A DNA stretch of 64,000 nt from Rhodopseudomonas palustris (GTDB lineage Bacteria > Pseudomonadota > Alphaproteobacteria > Rhizobiales > Xanthobacteraceae). Position numbers and translations under genes: made by a program. Each line of letters starts with the position of its first letter. Positions within the stretch are counted from its first letter, which is position 1. Location: assembly GCF_013415845.1 (NCBI RefSeq), contig NZ_CP058907.1, forward strand, positions 3,782,001 to 3,846,000, given 5' to 3'. This document shows, in pieces, positions 52,311-61,757 of the stretch. The notes beneath the pieces are model-generated. The model searched no databases, had not been told where the DNA came from, and was given only the letters and a program-made list of their open reading frames with translations.

Positions 52311-52996
52311 ACTTCGGCCCAGTAGCGGATGAGGTTGTGATAAATACCGGTCAATTTGACCGTTTCAGGGTCATCGCGTCCCAGCCGCTCGACAAGGGCC
52401 TGAATGGCGTTGTCGAGATCGTAGATCATGCTGCGCGCCTGCGCATCACGTATCATGCTCTGCAGCCAGAAAAAAGACGCCACCCGTGCGCCGCGCGTGA
52501 CCGGAGTCACCATGTGCAGGCTGGTGGACGGGTACAGCACGGCATCGCCCGCGGCCAATTTGACCTCGTGCGAGCCGTACGTGTCTTCGATCACGAGTTC
52601 GCCGCCGTCGTACTCGTCCGGCTCGGCCAAGAACAACGTGACCGACAGATCGGTGCGAATACGCAGACCGGTGAGATGATCACCGCGCACCGCATTGTCG
52701 ACATGGATGCCGAAATGATGGCCGCCCGACGCCACGTAGCGATTGAACAGCGGCGGGAAGATCTGCAGCGGCACCGCGGCGGAGACGAACTTCGGATTGC
52801 CGGTGAGCGCCGACACGATCCGCCGCCCGAGCGCACGCGCCAGATCGCTGTCCGGCGGCAATTGCTCGTTGCGCTTCACCATCGCCGACTGCGCGCCGGC
52901 GGTGGAGCGGCCATCCTCCCACTCCGCGGCGTCCATCAGGCGGCGGAATTCCGCAACCTCGGACTTCGGCAGAACCTCGGGAATACAGACCAGCAT
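52307..52996 (-). CDS. piuC: Fe(II)/2-oxoglutarate PKHD-type hydroxylase PiuC
   Basis: A 229-residue dioxygenase. The iron ligands are His and Asp in HFGIHVD (about 98-104) and His in [11 protein letters not shown] (about 157), the latter with the 2-oxoglutarate Arg. PiuC proteins accompany siderophore receptors and are iron-repressed; their substrate is not settled. Start ATG has GGAG upstream. It lies between the receptor and exbB. Confidence 0.91.
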   Translation of the reverse strand: MLVCIPEVLPKSEVAEFRRLMDAAEWEDGRSTAGAQSAMVKRNEQLPPDSDLARALGRRIVSALTGNPKFVSAAVPLQIFPPLFNRYVASGGHHFGIHVDNAVRGDHLTGLRIRTDLSVTLFLAEPDEYDGGELVIEDTYGSHEVKLAAGDAVLYPSTSLHMVTPVTRGARVASFFWLQSMIRDAQARSMIYDLDNAIQALVERLGRDDPETVKLTGIYHNLIRYWAEV

Positions 52997-53020
52997 GACT
53001 GCTCCAGTCTCGCGACGCGC

Positions 53021-55402
53021 TTACAGCGCGCCGCGCAGCGTCAGCCAGACCGAACGACCCGGCGCGATGAACACGAACGGCGAGTTCGATCGATAGAACG
53101 CGTCGTAATAGGTGGTGTTGAAGATGTTGTTGACCGACAACTTGGCGGTCATGTGTTTGTCGACTTTGAATTCGACAAAACTGTCGAACCGCCAGTGCTC
53201 GGGCAGCACGTTGCCGTTGATCGCCGCAAAGGTGCCGCCGTAGATCTTGGAGGCGTACACCGCCTGCCCGCCGACTTCCCAATGGTCGTCGAACTTGTAC
53301 TTGGTGAGCAGGTTGAACGACTGATGCGCGATGTTGGCGAGCTGCGCGCCGACCGAATTCGGATCGATCGACTGCAGCACCTTGGTTTCCATCAGCACCA
53401 GGCCGCCGAACACGCTCCAGCGGTCGGTAATCTTGCCGGAGGCTTCGAGGTCGATACCGCGGACCCGATAGACGCCGGTCGACAGGATGTTGTTGCCGAC
53501 GGTTTCGCGGGCGTTCGACTTCTGGGTTTCGAACAGCGATGCGGTCAGCAGCAACCGGCGATCGAACAGCTCCCATTTGGTGCCGACTTCCGCCGCCTTG
53601 TTCATTTCCGGCGGCAGCGCCTGGAAGGTGGCGTTGTTGACCACAAGGCCGCCGTAAGCGGTGCCCGAGGCGTCGAGTTCGGCGCCGACCGGGTTGGTCG
53701 AGGTCGCGTAGGCCGCGTACAGGCTGGCGTAAGGCAGCGGCTTCACCACCGCGCCGAGATTGTAGTTCCACATCCCCGACTGCACCGCGGTGGAGGTCGC
53801 CGCGGTGTGTCCGGTGATGTTGTAATCGTCGTAGCGCAGGCCGCCGTTGAGGATGACGACGTCGTTCCAGTTGGCGGTCTCGATCACATAGGCCGACTTG
53901 GTGTCGACATTAATGAAGGTCGGGTTGTAGGCGCGCTGCGGCTGGGTGGCGAACTCGAACAGGTTCGGCGGCGCCAGCAGCGGCACGGTGATGCGACCGC
54001 CGCTCTGGAAGCCGGCGAGCTCCGAGGTGAGGCCCGCATAGGTGTCGCGCATCACGCTTTCGCGCGAGATTTCCGCACCGCCGACCATGGTGTGCTTCAC
54101 CCCGCCGACGTCGAACTTGTAGGTCAGGTCGGTCTGGTTGGCGAGCACGTCGGTGGTCTGATAGCGGCTCTGCGACGCCAGGGAGACCGTGGTGGCGGTC
54201 GGATTGCTCGGCAGCGTGCCGATATAGTCGAGCACCGAATGCGCGGCGCGCGAGCGGTTGGTCAGGGTCAGATCCGGCGTGATTGCAAACTCGCCGGTGA
54301 CCGTGCCGAAATCCTGCTTGGCCTTCTGGAAGTCGCGATTGACGAAGCCGTAATAGGTTTCGCGCGGCACGTTGACGTCGGTCGACGGCCGGCGCAGCGC
54401 GGTGTTGTACGGCACGCCGAAATCCGGGAGGCCGTCGAGATCGGTGTGGACGTAGTTGGCGGTGACCTTGATGGCGTCAGTCGGCGTCCACTTCACCGCG
54501 GCCAGCGTGCCCCAGCGGTCGTCGGTGACGTAGTTGCGACCGGCGACCTTGGCGTCCTGGTACAAGCCGTCGACACGCACCGCCAATGTCGGGCTCAGCA
54601 CCTGGTTGACGTCCACCGTGACGCGCTTGGTGGCGTCGGAGCCGAACGTGGTTTCGGCCTTGGTGAAATTGCCTTCGGTGGTCGCCTGCTTGGTGACGAT
54701 GTTGATGGCACCACCCGCGGTGCCGCGGCCCGCCATGGTCGAGGCCGGGCCGCGCAGGATCTCGACCTGCTCGGTGAAGAAGTTCTCGCGGATCGAGATC
54801 GCCGGATCGCGGATGCCGTCGATGAATACGTCGTTGCGGGCATCGAAACCGCGGATGAAGAAGCGGTCGCCGAAGGCGTTGCCGCCCTCCCCGGTGCCGA
54901 GCGTGACGCCGGCGGTGGACCGCGCCACTTCGCGCAGCGAGGTCGCGTTCTTGTCCTCGAGCAGTTCCTTGGTCAGCACCGTCACGGTGCGGGGGGTGTT
55001 GAGCACCGGCTCGGTGAACTTGGTGCCCGACAGCCGGTCGACCTTGTAGGGCGCGGCCGCATCCGCATAGGGGTTGCGATCCGCCGACAGCGTGCCGGCA
55101 TTGGGAAACGGTACCGGCTGCACCTGGGTCGGCTGCGTGCGGCGGGCCGCCCGGCGCAGCGCGGTGCGGGCACGCACCTGATCAGGCGTTGCGCGCGCCG
55201 CAGCCGGCTTCGGCCGAGCCACCGGGGCATCGACGGTCACGGCCGGAAGACTCGACTGCTGCGCTTCGGCGCCGCCGATCGACGCCACCGCGATCATGCC
55301 GGCCACCGCCGACACCTTGCGGCCATGATGGCCGTCGAATTCGCCGAACGTCCGAAGCGTTGCTTCCGCTCGCAACGACCTCGGTGCCTTTGCCCCGTTC
55401 AT
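53021..55402 (-). CDS. TonB-dependent siderophore receptor (catecholate, Fiu-like)
   Basis: A 793-residue outer-membrane receptor. A signal peptide ends near AEA-QQ at about 48, with TonB-box-like LPAVTVDAP just after; an Ala/Arg-rich spacer precedes the plug domain from about 110 (PRTVTVLTKELLEDKN, VEILRGPASTMAGRGTAGGAINI), then the 22-strand barrel from about 270, ending AL in an outer-membrane signal. By similarity of plug and barrel it is of the catecholate (Fiu/FhuA-type) group; the ligand is a guess. First gene of the five-gene iron operon. Confidence 0.91.
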   Translation of the reverse strand: MNGAKAPRSLRAEATLRTFGEFDGHHGRKVSAVAGMIAVASIGGAEAQQSSLPAVTVDAPVARPKPAAARATPDQVRARTALRRAARRTQPTQVQPVPFPNAGTLSADRNPYADAAAPYKVDRLSGTKFTEPVLNTPRTVTVLTKELLEDKNATSLREVARSTAGVTLGTGEGGNAFGDRFFIRGFDARNDVFIDGIRDPAISIRENFFTEQVEILRGPASTMAGRGTAGGAINIVTKQATTEGNFTKAETTFGSDATKRVTVDVNQVLSPTLAVRVDGLYQDAKVAGRNYVTDDRWGTLAAVKWTPTDAIKVTANYVHTDLDGLPDFGVPYNTALRRPSTDVNVPRETYYGFVNRDFQKAKQDFGTVTGEFAITPDLTLTNRSRAAHSVLDYIGTLPSNPTATTVSLASQSRYQTTDVLANQTDLTYKFDVGGVKHTMVGGAEISRESVMRDTYAGLTSELAGFQSGGRITVPLLAPPNLFEFATQPQRAYNPTFINVDTKSAYVIETANWNDVVILNGGLRYDDYNITGHTAATSTAVQSGMWNYNLGAVVKPLPYASLYAAYATSTNPVGAELDASGTAYGGLVVNNATFQALPPEMNKAAEVGTKWELFDRRLLLTASLFETQKSNARETVGNNILSTGVYRVRGIDLEASGKITDRWSVFGGLVLMETKVLQSIDPNSVGAQLANIAHQSFNLLTKYKFDDHWEVGGQAVYASKIYGGTFAAINGNVLPEHWRFDSFVEFKVDKHMTAKLSVNNIFNTTYYDAFYRSNSPFVFIAPGRSVWLTLRGAL

Positions 55403-55425
55403 CCCACGCCCCCAGATGCGCTGCC

Positions 55426-55440
55426 GCTAATCAAGTGCAA
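55426..55440 (-). promoter_or_regulatory. Motif shared by receptor and tonB leaders
   Basis: Minus-strand GTTGCACTTGATTAG, ending 24 bases before the receptor start codon; it matches the site before tonB at 13 of 15 positions. The pair, at the two ends of the iron operon, suggests a common regulator. Confidence 0.45.
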
Positions 55441-55510
55441 CAAAGGTTGTATCGAGCGGGGTATCGAGGGTCAACGAAGCGTCACGATCGACAAGATGGA
55501 ATAGTTCAAG

Positions 55511-55527
55511 ATCAAAATCATTCTAAG
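55511..55527 (-). promoter_or_regulatory. Irr/Fur-like half-palindrome
   Basis: Minus strand CTTAGAA-TGA-TTTTGAT, compared with the rhizobial Irr element TTTAGAA-N3-TTCTAAA: the left half fits at 6 of 7, the right only partly. It lies in an AT-rich stretch about 110 bases before the receptor start. Confidence 0.25.
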
Positions 55528-55685
55528 AAAACGCCTCCGTAAACATCCGGAAGCGCGACACATCTCGGTAATTCAGCACCTCGAAGTGATCGATTGTTGC
55601 TCACTTCATGAGCAGATCCCGATGCAAGGGAACAGCGCTGCGGACATCACGTTGCGCGTGCGGGCACGCAAACCTGAGGGCTGAC

Positions 55686-55928
55686 TTACTCCTCGGGGCT
55701 CGGCGGCTTCATCAACGAGAACATCTCGTCGACGGTCTGCTGCGCCGTGAGTCGCACCCGCTCGGTATCCACCATCCCGTCGATGCGGATGCCGCGGACC
55801 ACCGCGCGGATCTCGTCGCGAAACTCGCTGAGAAATTGCAGCGGATCGCGCTGCTCATTGGCGACGCGCGCAATCAGCCCGGTGATCAGGATCTGGCAGG
55901 CGATCATCCGGCCGTTGAGCTCTTCCAT
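55686..55928 (-). CDS. Small conserved-looking hypothetical protein
   Basis: An 80-residue, mainly helical protein (MEELNGRMIACQ opening, acidic SPEE end) with no signal, membrane span or known motif. ATG at 55928 has GGAG 8 bases upstream; a frame reaching 56009 adds 27 residues without support. It is separated from the iron operon by about 280 bases of AT-rich DNA and is divergent from the RND genes. Function unknown. Confidence 0.6.
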   Translation of the reverse strand: MEELNGRMIACQILITGLIARVANEQRDPLQFLSEFRDEIRAVVRGIRIDGMVDTERVRLTAQQTVDEMFSLMKPPSPEE

Positions 55929-56265
55929 TCTGTACTCCGGTCGCGCGGCAGCACATTCCCCCTGCCGCATCGAGCGCCGTGGTATGGCCGAGCTGCGCGC
56001 AACTGACAATTGGAAGAGTTCTTAACTGGGGGCTTAGGACCTGCCCGTGCCCACGACCGGCGAGCGATCGATGGCGCTGCCGCACCCCACTTCCGCGCCC
56101 GCTTGATGAACCCTGCCGCTCCATGAAAGTTTAGCAATGTCATGCGGTTTGTGATGTGCTGGCGGCAATTGCCGCTATAGTTACCCCTCAATCCAGGCAA
56201 TCACCGCCGCGCGGGCTGAACCGGTCGCCAGAAGCCGTCACCGCCGGCCGAACATCGGATCGGGC
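55929..56265. other. Divergent gap of 337 bases before the RND operon
   Basis: Holds promoters for the small hypothetical gene (left) and for the efflux operon (right). Its one clear structure is the GCGGCAATTGCCGC palindrome described separately. No regulator gene adjoins and no further coding sequence is seen. Confidence 0.5.
56162..56181 (+). promoter_or_regulatory. Palindrome abutting a -10 element of the efflux operon
   Basis: GCGGCAATTGCCGC (56162-56175) is a perfect 14-base palindrome, followed at once by TATAGT, a fair -10 hexamer. A repressor bound here would block RNA polymerase. It lies about 85 bases before the fusion-protein start codon. Confidence 0.45.
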
Positions 56266-57489
56266 ATGAACAAACCCGGCGCCTATCGCAGGGCCTTCGT
56301 TGTCGTGTGCCTGCTGCTTGCAGCGGGCGGTTCTTATTGGGGCTGGCAACGCGTCCAGAGCGGCCGCTCCGCGGCGCCGGGCGGCACCCCGCAGGCGCAA
56401 TCGGGTACCTCCACGCCGAAGGCCGGCGCCGGCCGCACCGCAGCGGTTCCCGTGACGGTGGCGACCGCGCAGAAGGCCGACTTTCCGGTGTATCTGAGCG
56501 GGCTTGGCACCGTGCAGGGCTTCAATACCGTTCTGGTCCGCAGCCGGGTCGACGGCCAGCTCGACAACATCGCCTTCACCGAAGGCCAGATCGTCCAGGC
56601 CGGCGACCTGCTGGCGCAGATCGACCCGCGGCCGTTCCAGGCGACGCTGGACCAGGCCAAGGCAAAGAAGGCGCAGGACGAGGCCAATCTCGCCAACGCC
56701 AAGCTCGACCTCAGCCGCTCGGTGCGGCTCGGCGAGTTTGCCACCAAGCAGCAGACCGACACCCAGCGCTCCAACGTCCAGCAGCTCACCGCGCAGATCG
56801 AGGCCGACGAGGCCGCGATCGCCAACGCCCAGACCCAGCTCGATTACGCCACGATTAAGGCGCCGATCTCCGGCGTGACCGGGCTGCGCCAGGTCGACAA
56901 GGGCAACATCGTCAACGCCTCGAGCCAGACCGGCATCGTCACCATCGCGCAGATCGAGCCGATCGCGGTGATCTTCACGGCGCCGGAAGAGCGCGTGTTC
57001 GACATCAACCGCGCCCTCGCCGCACGCCCGCTCCAGGTGATCGCGCTCTCCACCGACGCCAAAACCACGTTCGCCGAGGACGGCACGCTCGCGGTGGTCA
57101 ACAACCAGGTCGACAGCAACAGCGGCACGGTGCGGCTCAAGGCGGTGTTCGCCAACAAGAACCACGCGCTGTGGCCCGGCCTTTCGGTGCAGACCCGGCT
57201 GCTGGTGAAGACCTTGAAGGACGTCGTGGTGGTTCCGAACGATGCGGTCCAGCACGGCACCGACGGGCTGTATGCCTACGCGGTCGATGCCGACAACAAG
57301 GCCGAGCTGCGCAAGCTGGTGGTCGGCCCCGCCAACGACCAGAACACCGTGATCGAGCGCGGCCTTGAGCCGGGTGACCGGGTAGTGGTCGGCGGCCAGT
57401 ACAAGGTCAAGCCGGGTACGCGGCTGGCGTTCAAGGTCGCCGACAACGACCCGGCGGCGCCGGCGCAGCCCAAGCCGGCCGGGAAATAG
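56266..57489 (+). CDS. RND efflux periplasmic adaptor (MdtA-like)
   Basis: A 407-residue membrane-fusion protein. One N-terminal hydrophobic segment (about 11-27) anchors it; a Gly/Pro/Ser linker follows, then a split lipoyl domain (VRSRVDGQLDNIAFTEGQIVQAGDLL and KAPISGVTGLRQVDKGN), a coiled-coil hairpin between them, and beta-barrel/proximal domains. It joins the RND pump to an outer-membrane channel. The pump gene follows after 2 bases. No TolC-type channel gene is nearby. Confidence 0.92.
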   Translation: MNKPGAYRRAFVVVCLLLAAGGSYWGWQRVQSGRSAAPGGTPQAQSGTSTPKAGAGRTAAVPVTVATAQKADFPVYLSGLGTVQGFNTVLVRSRVDGQLDNIAFTEGQIVQAGDLLAQIDPRPFQATLDQAKAKKAQDEANLANAKLDLSRSVRLGEFATKQQTDTQRSNVQQLTAQIEADEAAIANAQTQLDYATIKAPISGVTGLRQVDKGNIVNASSQTGIVTIAQIEPIAVIFTAPEERVFDINRALAARPLQVIALSTDAKTTFAEDGTLAVVNNQVDSNSGTVRLKAVFANKNHALWPGLSVQTRLLVKTLKDVVVVPNDAVQHGTDGLYAYAVDADNKAELRKLVVGPANDQNTVIERGLEPGDRVVVGGQYKVKPGTRLAFKVADNDPAAPAQPKPAGK

Positions 57490-57491
57490 CC

Positions 57492-60400
57492 ATGGACCGG
57501 AGCATCTCGGCGCCGTTCATCCGCTACCCGATCGCGACCTCGCTATTGATGGCGGGGATCCTGTTCCTCGGCCTGATTGCCTATCCTGCGTTGCCGGTGG
57601 CGCCGCTGCCGCAGGTCGACTTCCCGACCATCCAGATTTCGGCCAGCCTGCCCGGGGCCAGCCCCGAAACAATGGCCTCGTCGGTGGCCACGCCGCTGGA
57701 GCGTCAGCTCGCGCAGATCCCCGGCATATCGCAGATGACGTCGACGAGTTCGCTGGGCTCGACCGCGGTCACCATCCAATTCGACCTCAACCGCAACATC
57801 GACGCCGCCGCCAACGACGTCCAAGCGGCGATCAACGCCGCCGGCGGCCAGTTGCCGAAGAACCTGCCGAACCCGCCGACCTACCGCAAGGTCAACCCGG
57901 CCGACGCGCCGATCCTGATCCTGTCGGCGACCTCCGACACCCTGCCGCTGACCACCGTCAGCGACAACGCCGACGCCAAGATCGCCCAGCAGATCAGCCA
58001 GATCACCGGCGTCGCCCAGGTGTTCATCGGCGGCCAGCAGAAACCGGCGATCCGGATCCAGGTCGATCCGGCCAAGCTGATGACCAAGGGGCTGTCGCTC
58101 GAGGACGTCCGCGCCCAGATCGCGATCACCACCGTCGACAGTCCCAAGGGCACGCTCGACGCGCCGAACCGCAGCTACACCATCTACGCCAACGACCAGC
58201 TCACCGAGTCCAAGGACTGGAACGACGTCATCCTCGCTTATCGCAACGGCGGCCCGCTGCGGATTCGTGACGTCGGTCATGCGGTGACCGGCCCGGAGGA
58301 CGCCAAGACCGCGGCCTGGGCCAACGGCAAGCGCGGCGTGTTCCTGGTGGTGTTCAAGCAGCCCGGCGCCAACGTCATCGACACCGTCGACCACATCAAG
58401 GCGGAACTGCCGCGGCTGGTGGCGGGCATTCCGCCGGCTATCAAGGTCGAGGTGATCAGCGACCGCACCACCACCATCCGCGCCGCGGTCGAGGACGTAC
58501 AGTTCACCCTGCTGCTCACCATCGCGCTGGTGGTGATGGTGATCTTCCTTTTCCTGCGCAGCTTCTGGGCGACCATCATCCCCAGCGTCACGGTGCCGCT
58601 GGCGCTGCTCGGCGCCTGCGCGCTGATGTGGGCGGCCGGCTACACACTCGACAACCTGTCGCTGATGGCGCTGACGATCTCGGTCGGCTTCGTGGTCGAC
58701 GACGCCATCGTGATGCTGGAGAACATCGCCCGCCACATCGAAGAAGGCGAGAAGCCGTTCACCGCGGCGCTGAAGGGCGCGCGCGAGATCGGCTTCACCA
58801 TCGTGTCGATCTCGATCTCGCTGGTCGCGGTGCTGATCCCGCTGTTGTTCATGGGCGGCATCATCGGCCGGCTGTTCCGCGAATTCGCGGTGACGCTGGC
58901 GATGACCATCGCGGTGTCGATGCTGGTGTCGCTGACACTGACGCCGATGATGGCATCGCGCTTCATGCGGCCGGCCACCGAGGTGCGCCACGGCCGGATC
59001 TATCAGTGGATCGAAGGCGCCTTCGAGGCGATGCTGCGCGCTTATGAGCGCGGCCTCGACCTCGTGCTGCGTTGGCGCTTCACGACGCTGATGGTGTTCT
59101 TCGCCACGGTGGGGCTGTCCGTCTATCTGTTCGTGGCGATCCCGAAGGGCTTCTTCCCGCAGCAGGACGTCGGCATGATCACCGCGACGTCGGAAGCCGC
59201 GCAGGACATCTCCTTCACCGGGATGAAGCAGCGCCAGGAGCAGCTCGGCGAAATCGTGATGGCCGATCCCGACGTCGACAGCGTTGCGATGTTCATCGGC
59301 GGCAGCGGCACCGCGCTGAACACCGGGCGAATGTTCATTACGCTGAAGCCGCGCGACGAGCGCTCGGGCAGCGCGCAGGAAATCATCGCGCGGCTGCGGC
59401 CGAAGCTGGAGAAGGTCGAAGGCGCGCGGCTGTTCATGCAGGCGGCGCAGGACGTCCGGCTCGGCGGCCGGCCAACCCGTACCCAGTTTGAATACACCCT
59501 GCAGGACGCCAACCTCGCCGAGCTCAACGAGTGGGCGCCGAAGGTCTTGGCCAAGATGCAGTCGCTGCCGCAACTGCGCGACGTCGCCACCGACCAGCAG
59601 ACCGAAGGCACCACGCTGACGCTGACGATCGACCGCGACACCGCCTCGCGGTTCGGCATCAAGCCGCAACTGATCGACGACACGCTGTACGACGCGTTCG
59701 GCCAGCGCCAGGTGACGCAATACTTCACCCAGGTGAACACTTACCGGATCATCCTGGAGGTGCTGCCGGAGCTGCAGGGCCGGCTCGACACGCTGAACCA
59801 GATCCACATCAAGTCGCCGACCAGCGGCGATCAGGTGCCGCTGTCGACGTTTGCGAAATGGACGACGGTGCCGGTGCGGCCGCTGTCGATCAGCCACCAG
59901 GGCCAGTTCCCGGCCACCACGATCAGCTTCAATCTGGCGCAGGGCGTCGCGCTCGGTCAGGCGACCGAAGCGGTGCAGGCGGCGATGGCCGAGATGGGCG
60001 CGCCGCCGACGCTAACCGGCAGCTTCCAGGGCACCGCGCAGGCGTTCCAGCAGTCGCTCTCGACAGTGCCGCTCTTGATCGTCGCGGCGCTGGTGGTGGT
60101 CTATCTGATCCTCGGCATCTTGTACGAGAGCTACATCCACCCGCTGACGATTCTCTCGACCCTGCCCTCGGCCGGCGTCGGCGCGCTGGCGATGCTGATG
60201 CTGTTCGGCTTCGACTTCAGCCTGATCGCGCTGATCGGCATCATCCTGCTCATCGGCATCGTCAAGAAGAACGGCATCATGATGGTCGACTTCGCCATCA
60301 CCGCCGAGCGCGACGAGCACCTCAATCCCGAGCAGGCAATCCGCAAGGCAGCGCTGCTGCGCTTCCGCCCGATCATGATGACCACGATGGCGGCGATGCT

Positions 60401-60629
60401 CGGCGGCGTGCCGTTGATGCTCGGCACCGGCACCGGGTCGGAGATCCGCCAGCCGCTCGGCTACGCCATGGTCGGCGGCCTGCTGGTCAGCCAGGCGCTG
60501 ACGCTATTCACCACCCCGGTGGTGTATCTCTATCTCGATCGCCTCTCCAACGCGCTGACCAACTGGGGCCGCACCCATATCCCGGTCGACGAGGACGAAG
60601 ACGACCGCGTCCAGCGCGCGGCGGAGTGA
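57492..60629 (+). CDS. RND multidrug efflux permease (MdtB/MdtC-like)
   Basis: A 1045-residue, 12-span proton-driven pump of the HAE1/MdtBC type. SISAPFIRYPIATSLLMAG starts the first span; the TM4 proton-relay acids are in FVVDDAIVMLEN; GFFPQQD marks the porter loop; the C-terminal half has the matching GIVKKNGIMMVDFA. Length and two repeated halves are standard. Typical substrates are bile-salt-like, novobiocin-like and other amphiphilic compounds; its specificity cannot be read. Operon with the adaptor gene. Confidence 0.94.
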   Translation: MDRSISAPFIRYPIATSLLMAGILFLGLIAYPALPVAPLPQVDFPTIQISASLPGASPETMASSVATPLERQLAQIPGISQMTSTSSLGSTAVTIQFDLNRNIDAAANDVQAAINAAGGQLPKNLPNPPTYRKVNPADAPILILSATSDTLPLTTVSDNADAKIAQQISQITGVAQVFIGGQQKPAIRIQVDPAKLMTKGLSLEDVRAQIAITTVDSPKGTLDAPNRSYTIYANDQLTESKDWNDVILAYRNGGPLRIRDVGHAVTGPEDAKTAAWANGKRGVFLVVFKQPGANVIDTVDHIKAELPRLVAGIPPAIKVEVISDRTTTIRAAVEDVQFTLLLTIALVVMVIFLFLRSFWATIIPSVTVPLALLGACALMWAAGYTLDNLSLMALTISVGFVVDDAIVMLENIARHIEEGEKPFTAALKGAREIGFTIVSISISLVAVLIPLLFMGGIIGRLFREFAVTLAMTIAVSMLVSLTLTPMMASRFMRPATEVRHGRIYQWIEGAFEAMLRAYERGLDLVLRWRFTTLMVFFATVGLSVYLFVAIPKGFFPQQDVGMITATSEAAQDISFTGMKQRQEQLGEIVMADPDVDSVAMFIGGSGTALNTGRMFITLKPRDERSGSAQEIIARLRPKLEKVEGARLFMQAAQDVRLGGRPTRTQFEYTLQDANLAELNEWAPKVLAKMQSLPQLRDVATDQQTEGTTLTLTIDRDTASRFGIKPQLIDDTLYDAFGQRQVTQYFTQVNTYRIILEVLPELQGRLDTLNQIHIKSPTSGDQVPLSTFAKWTTVPVRPLSISHQGQFPATTISFNLAQGVALGQATEAVQAAMAEMGAPPTLTGSFQGTAQAFQQSLSTVPLLIVAALVVVYLILGILYESYIHPLTILSTLPSAGVGALAMLMLFGFDFSLIALIGIILLIGIVKKNGIMMVDFAITAERDEHLNPEQAIRKAALLRFRPIMMTTMAAMLGGVPLMLGTGTGSEIRQPLGYAMVGGLLVSQALTLFTTPVVYLYLDRLSNALTNWGRTHIPVDEDEDDRVQRAAE

Positions 60630-60671
60630 GGTCGAGCGCAGGTGAGCGAGGCCGTCCTCGCTCCAGCGGCT

Positions 60672-61076
60672 TCATCGCGAGCCTTCCAGAAATGGATTCT
60701 CGACCCGCAACGAACCGAAGGTACGGCCGTGCTGCAGGTCTTCGCTGTACAGCACATCGCAGCCAGCCTCCTGCGCGGCAGCGACGATCAGCGCGTCGTA
60801 GAAGGACAGCAGATGGTCGCGCGCGAGCGCAACTGCAGCGACGTGAGTGCCCAGAGTGATCGGACGCACGTCATCCAGCGCGGCGCGAAACTGCTCGAGC
60901 GCCATCTCGATCTGCGGCCAGTCGTGCCGCAGCTTGCGGCGCGCCACGTGGACGAATTCGTTGAGCACCTGAACGCTGGCAAACCCGCCCTGCTCCAGAC
61001 AAGCGGCGGCGGTTGCTTGCCGCGGGTCCGACGTCGTGGAGTAGACCAAAATATCGGTATCGAAGAACGCCCTCAC
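60672..61076 (-). CDS. vapC: PIN-domain ribonuclease toxin, VapC family
   Basis: A 134-residue PIN protein with FFDTDILVYS (Asp6), NEFVHVARRK (Glu), YDALIVAAA (Asp) and SEDLQHG (Asp) as the four metal-site positions. GTG at 61076 is used as start: it overlaps the antitoxin stop (GTGA), whereas a longer reading lies inside the antitoxin gene. Toxin partner of the following-strand AbrB-type antitoxin. It is convergent with the RND pump. Confidence 0.88.
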   Translation of the reverse strand: MRAFFDTDILVYSTTSDPRQATAAACLEQGGFASVQVLNEFVHVARRKLRHDWPQIEMALEQFRAALDDVRPITLGTHVAAVALARDHLLSFYDALIVAAAQEAGCDVLYSEDLQHGRTFGSLRVENPFLEGSR

Positions 61077-61303
61077 AGCTCGTTCGACTCGTCGCGATCG
61101 AACTTGTAATCGGGAGGCAGCGTCCACCTAAGCTTGGAAAGCCGCTCCACCGCTGCTTTCCGCCTGTCCTCCTTCTCGACCACCAGCGTCCGCTCGACGA
61201 CATCGACCACATTCAGCTCGTCGCCCTCCTTCAGCTCGAGCCTGTCGACCAGCGCATTGGGCAGTCTGACGGCGAGGCTATTGCCCCATTTGGAGACCTT
61301 CAT
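61073..61303 (-). CDS. AbrB/MazE-type antitoxin
   Basis: A 76-residue antitoxin. The swapped-hairpin DNA-binding fold is clear in MKVSKWGNSLAVRLPNALV and KEGDELNVVDV; the charged C-terminal half (from about 45) would block the PIN toxin. ATG at 61303 has GGAGG upstream. It overlaps the toxin by 4 bases. An inverted repeat 28-49 bases upstream is the likely autoregulatory operator. An AbrB-fold antitoxin with a PIN toxin is a known VapBC arrangement. Confidence 0.88.
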   Translation of the reverse strand: MKVSKWGNSLAVRLPNALVDRLELKEGDELNVVDVVERTLVVEKEDRRKAAVERLSKLRWTLPPDYKFDRDESNEL

Positions 61304-61330
61304 CGCACCCTCCATGGCCCCGGCAAGAAT

Positions 61331-61352
61331 GTATATCATAGGCAGGATATAC
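61331..61352. promoter_or_regulatory. Antitoxin autoregulatory operator candidate
   Basis: GTATATC-N8-GATATAC, perfect 7-bp arms, in the only AT-rich spot upstream of the antitoxin start. AbrB-type antitoxins bind such sites to repress their own operon. Confidence 0.55.
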
Positions 61353-61583
61353 GTCGTTTCAACCGGAGCGAGCGCGTGCTCGCCGACCCGCCCTGTCGGC
61401 TACTGCAGTCTCCACTCCAATCTCCCATCTGTCGCGAGCAACCCTCTTGCGGGCCGGAGCCGACGCAGCTAGAAGACCCGCACACCCGAGGCGCGTCGCG
61501 AGCCACTCACGCCGCGCCCGGCACCGTGTCGAGTGTGCCCCGTGCATCACTCCTAAATGCCTGATCCGTCAGCGCATTCTCGG

Positions 61584-61657
61584 TGGGGAATGGTGTAATG
61601 GTAGCACAACAGACTCTGACTCTGTTTGTCTTGGTTCGAATCCAGGTTCCCCAGCCA
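61584..61657 (+). tRNA. tRNA-Gln (anticodon CTG)
   Basis: Plus-strand cloverleaf opening TGGGGAATGGTGTAATGG. The anticodon arm is ACAGA-CTCTGAC-TCTGT with CTG in positions 34-36; the T arm is GGTTCGAATCC, and the acceptor stem pairs TGGGGAA with TTCCCCA, with an encoded CCA end. Confidence 0.96.
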
Positions 61658-61757
61658 GTTCCGGCCTAGGCCGATTGAAAATCCAACGGTTCGACCTATT
61701 GTTCACCAGTCGCTGACAAGCCGCGCCGCGCAGAAGGCACCGGCCGGGTGAGCGTTG

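Noticed and set aside
52142..55504. Open frame of 1120 codons opposite exbB, piuC and the receptor
   Set aside because: It spans three well-supported genes in antisense and has Arg/Asp/Val-rich shadow composition.
57543..59897. Open frame of 784 codons opposite the RND pump
   Set aside because: Antisense shadow; His/Arg/Asp-rich sequence with no domain.
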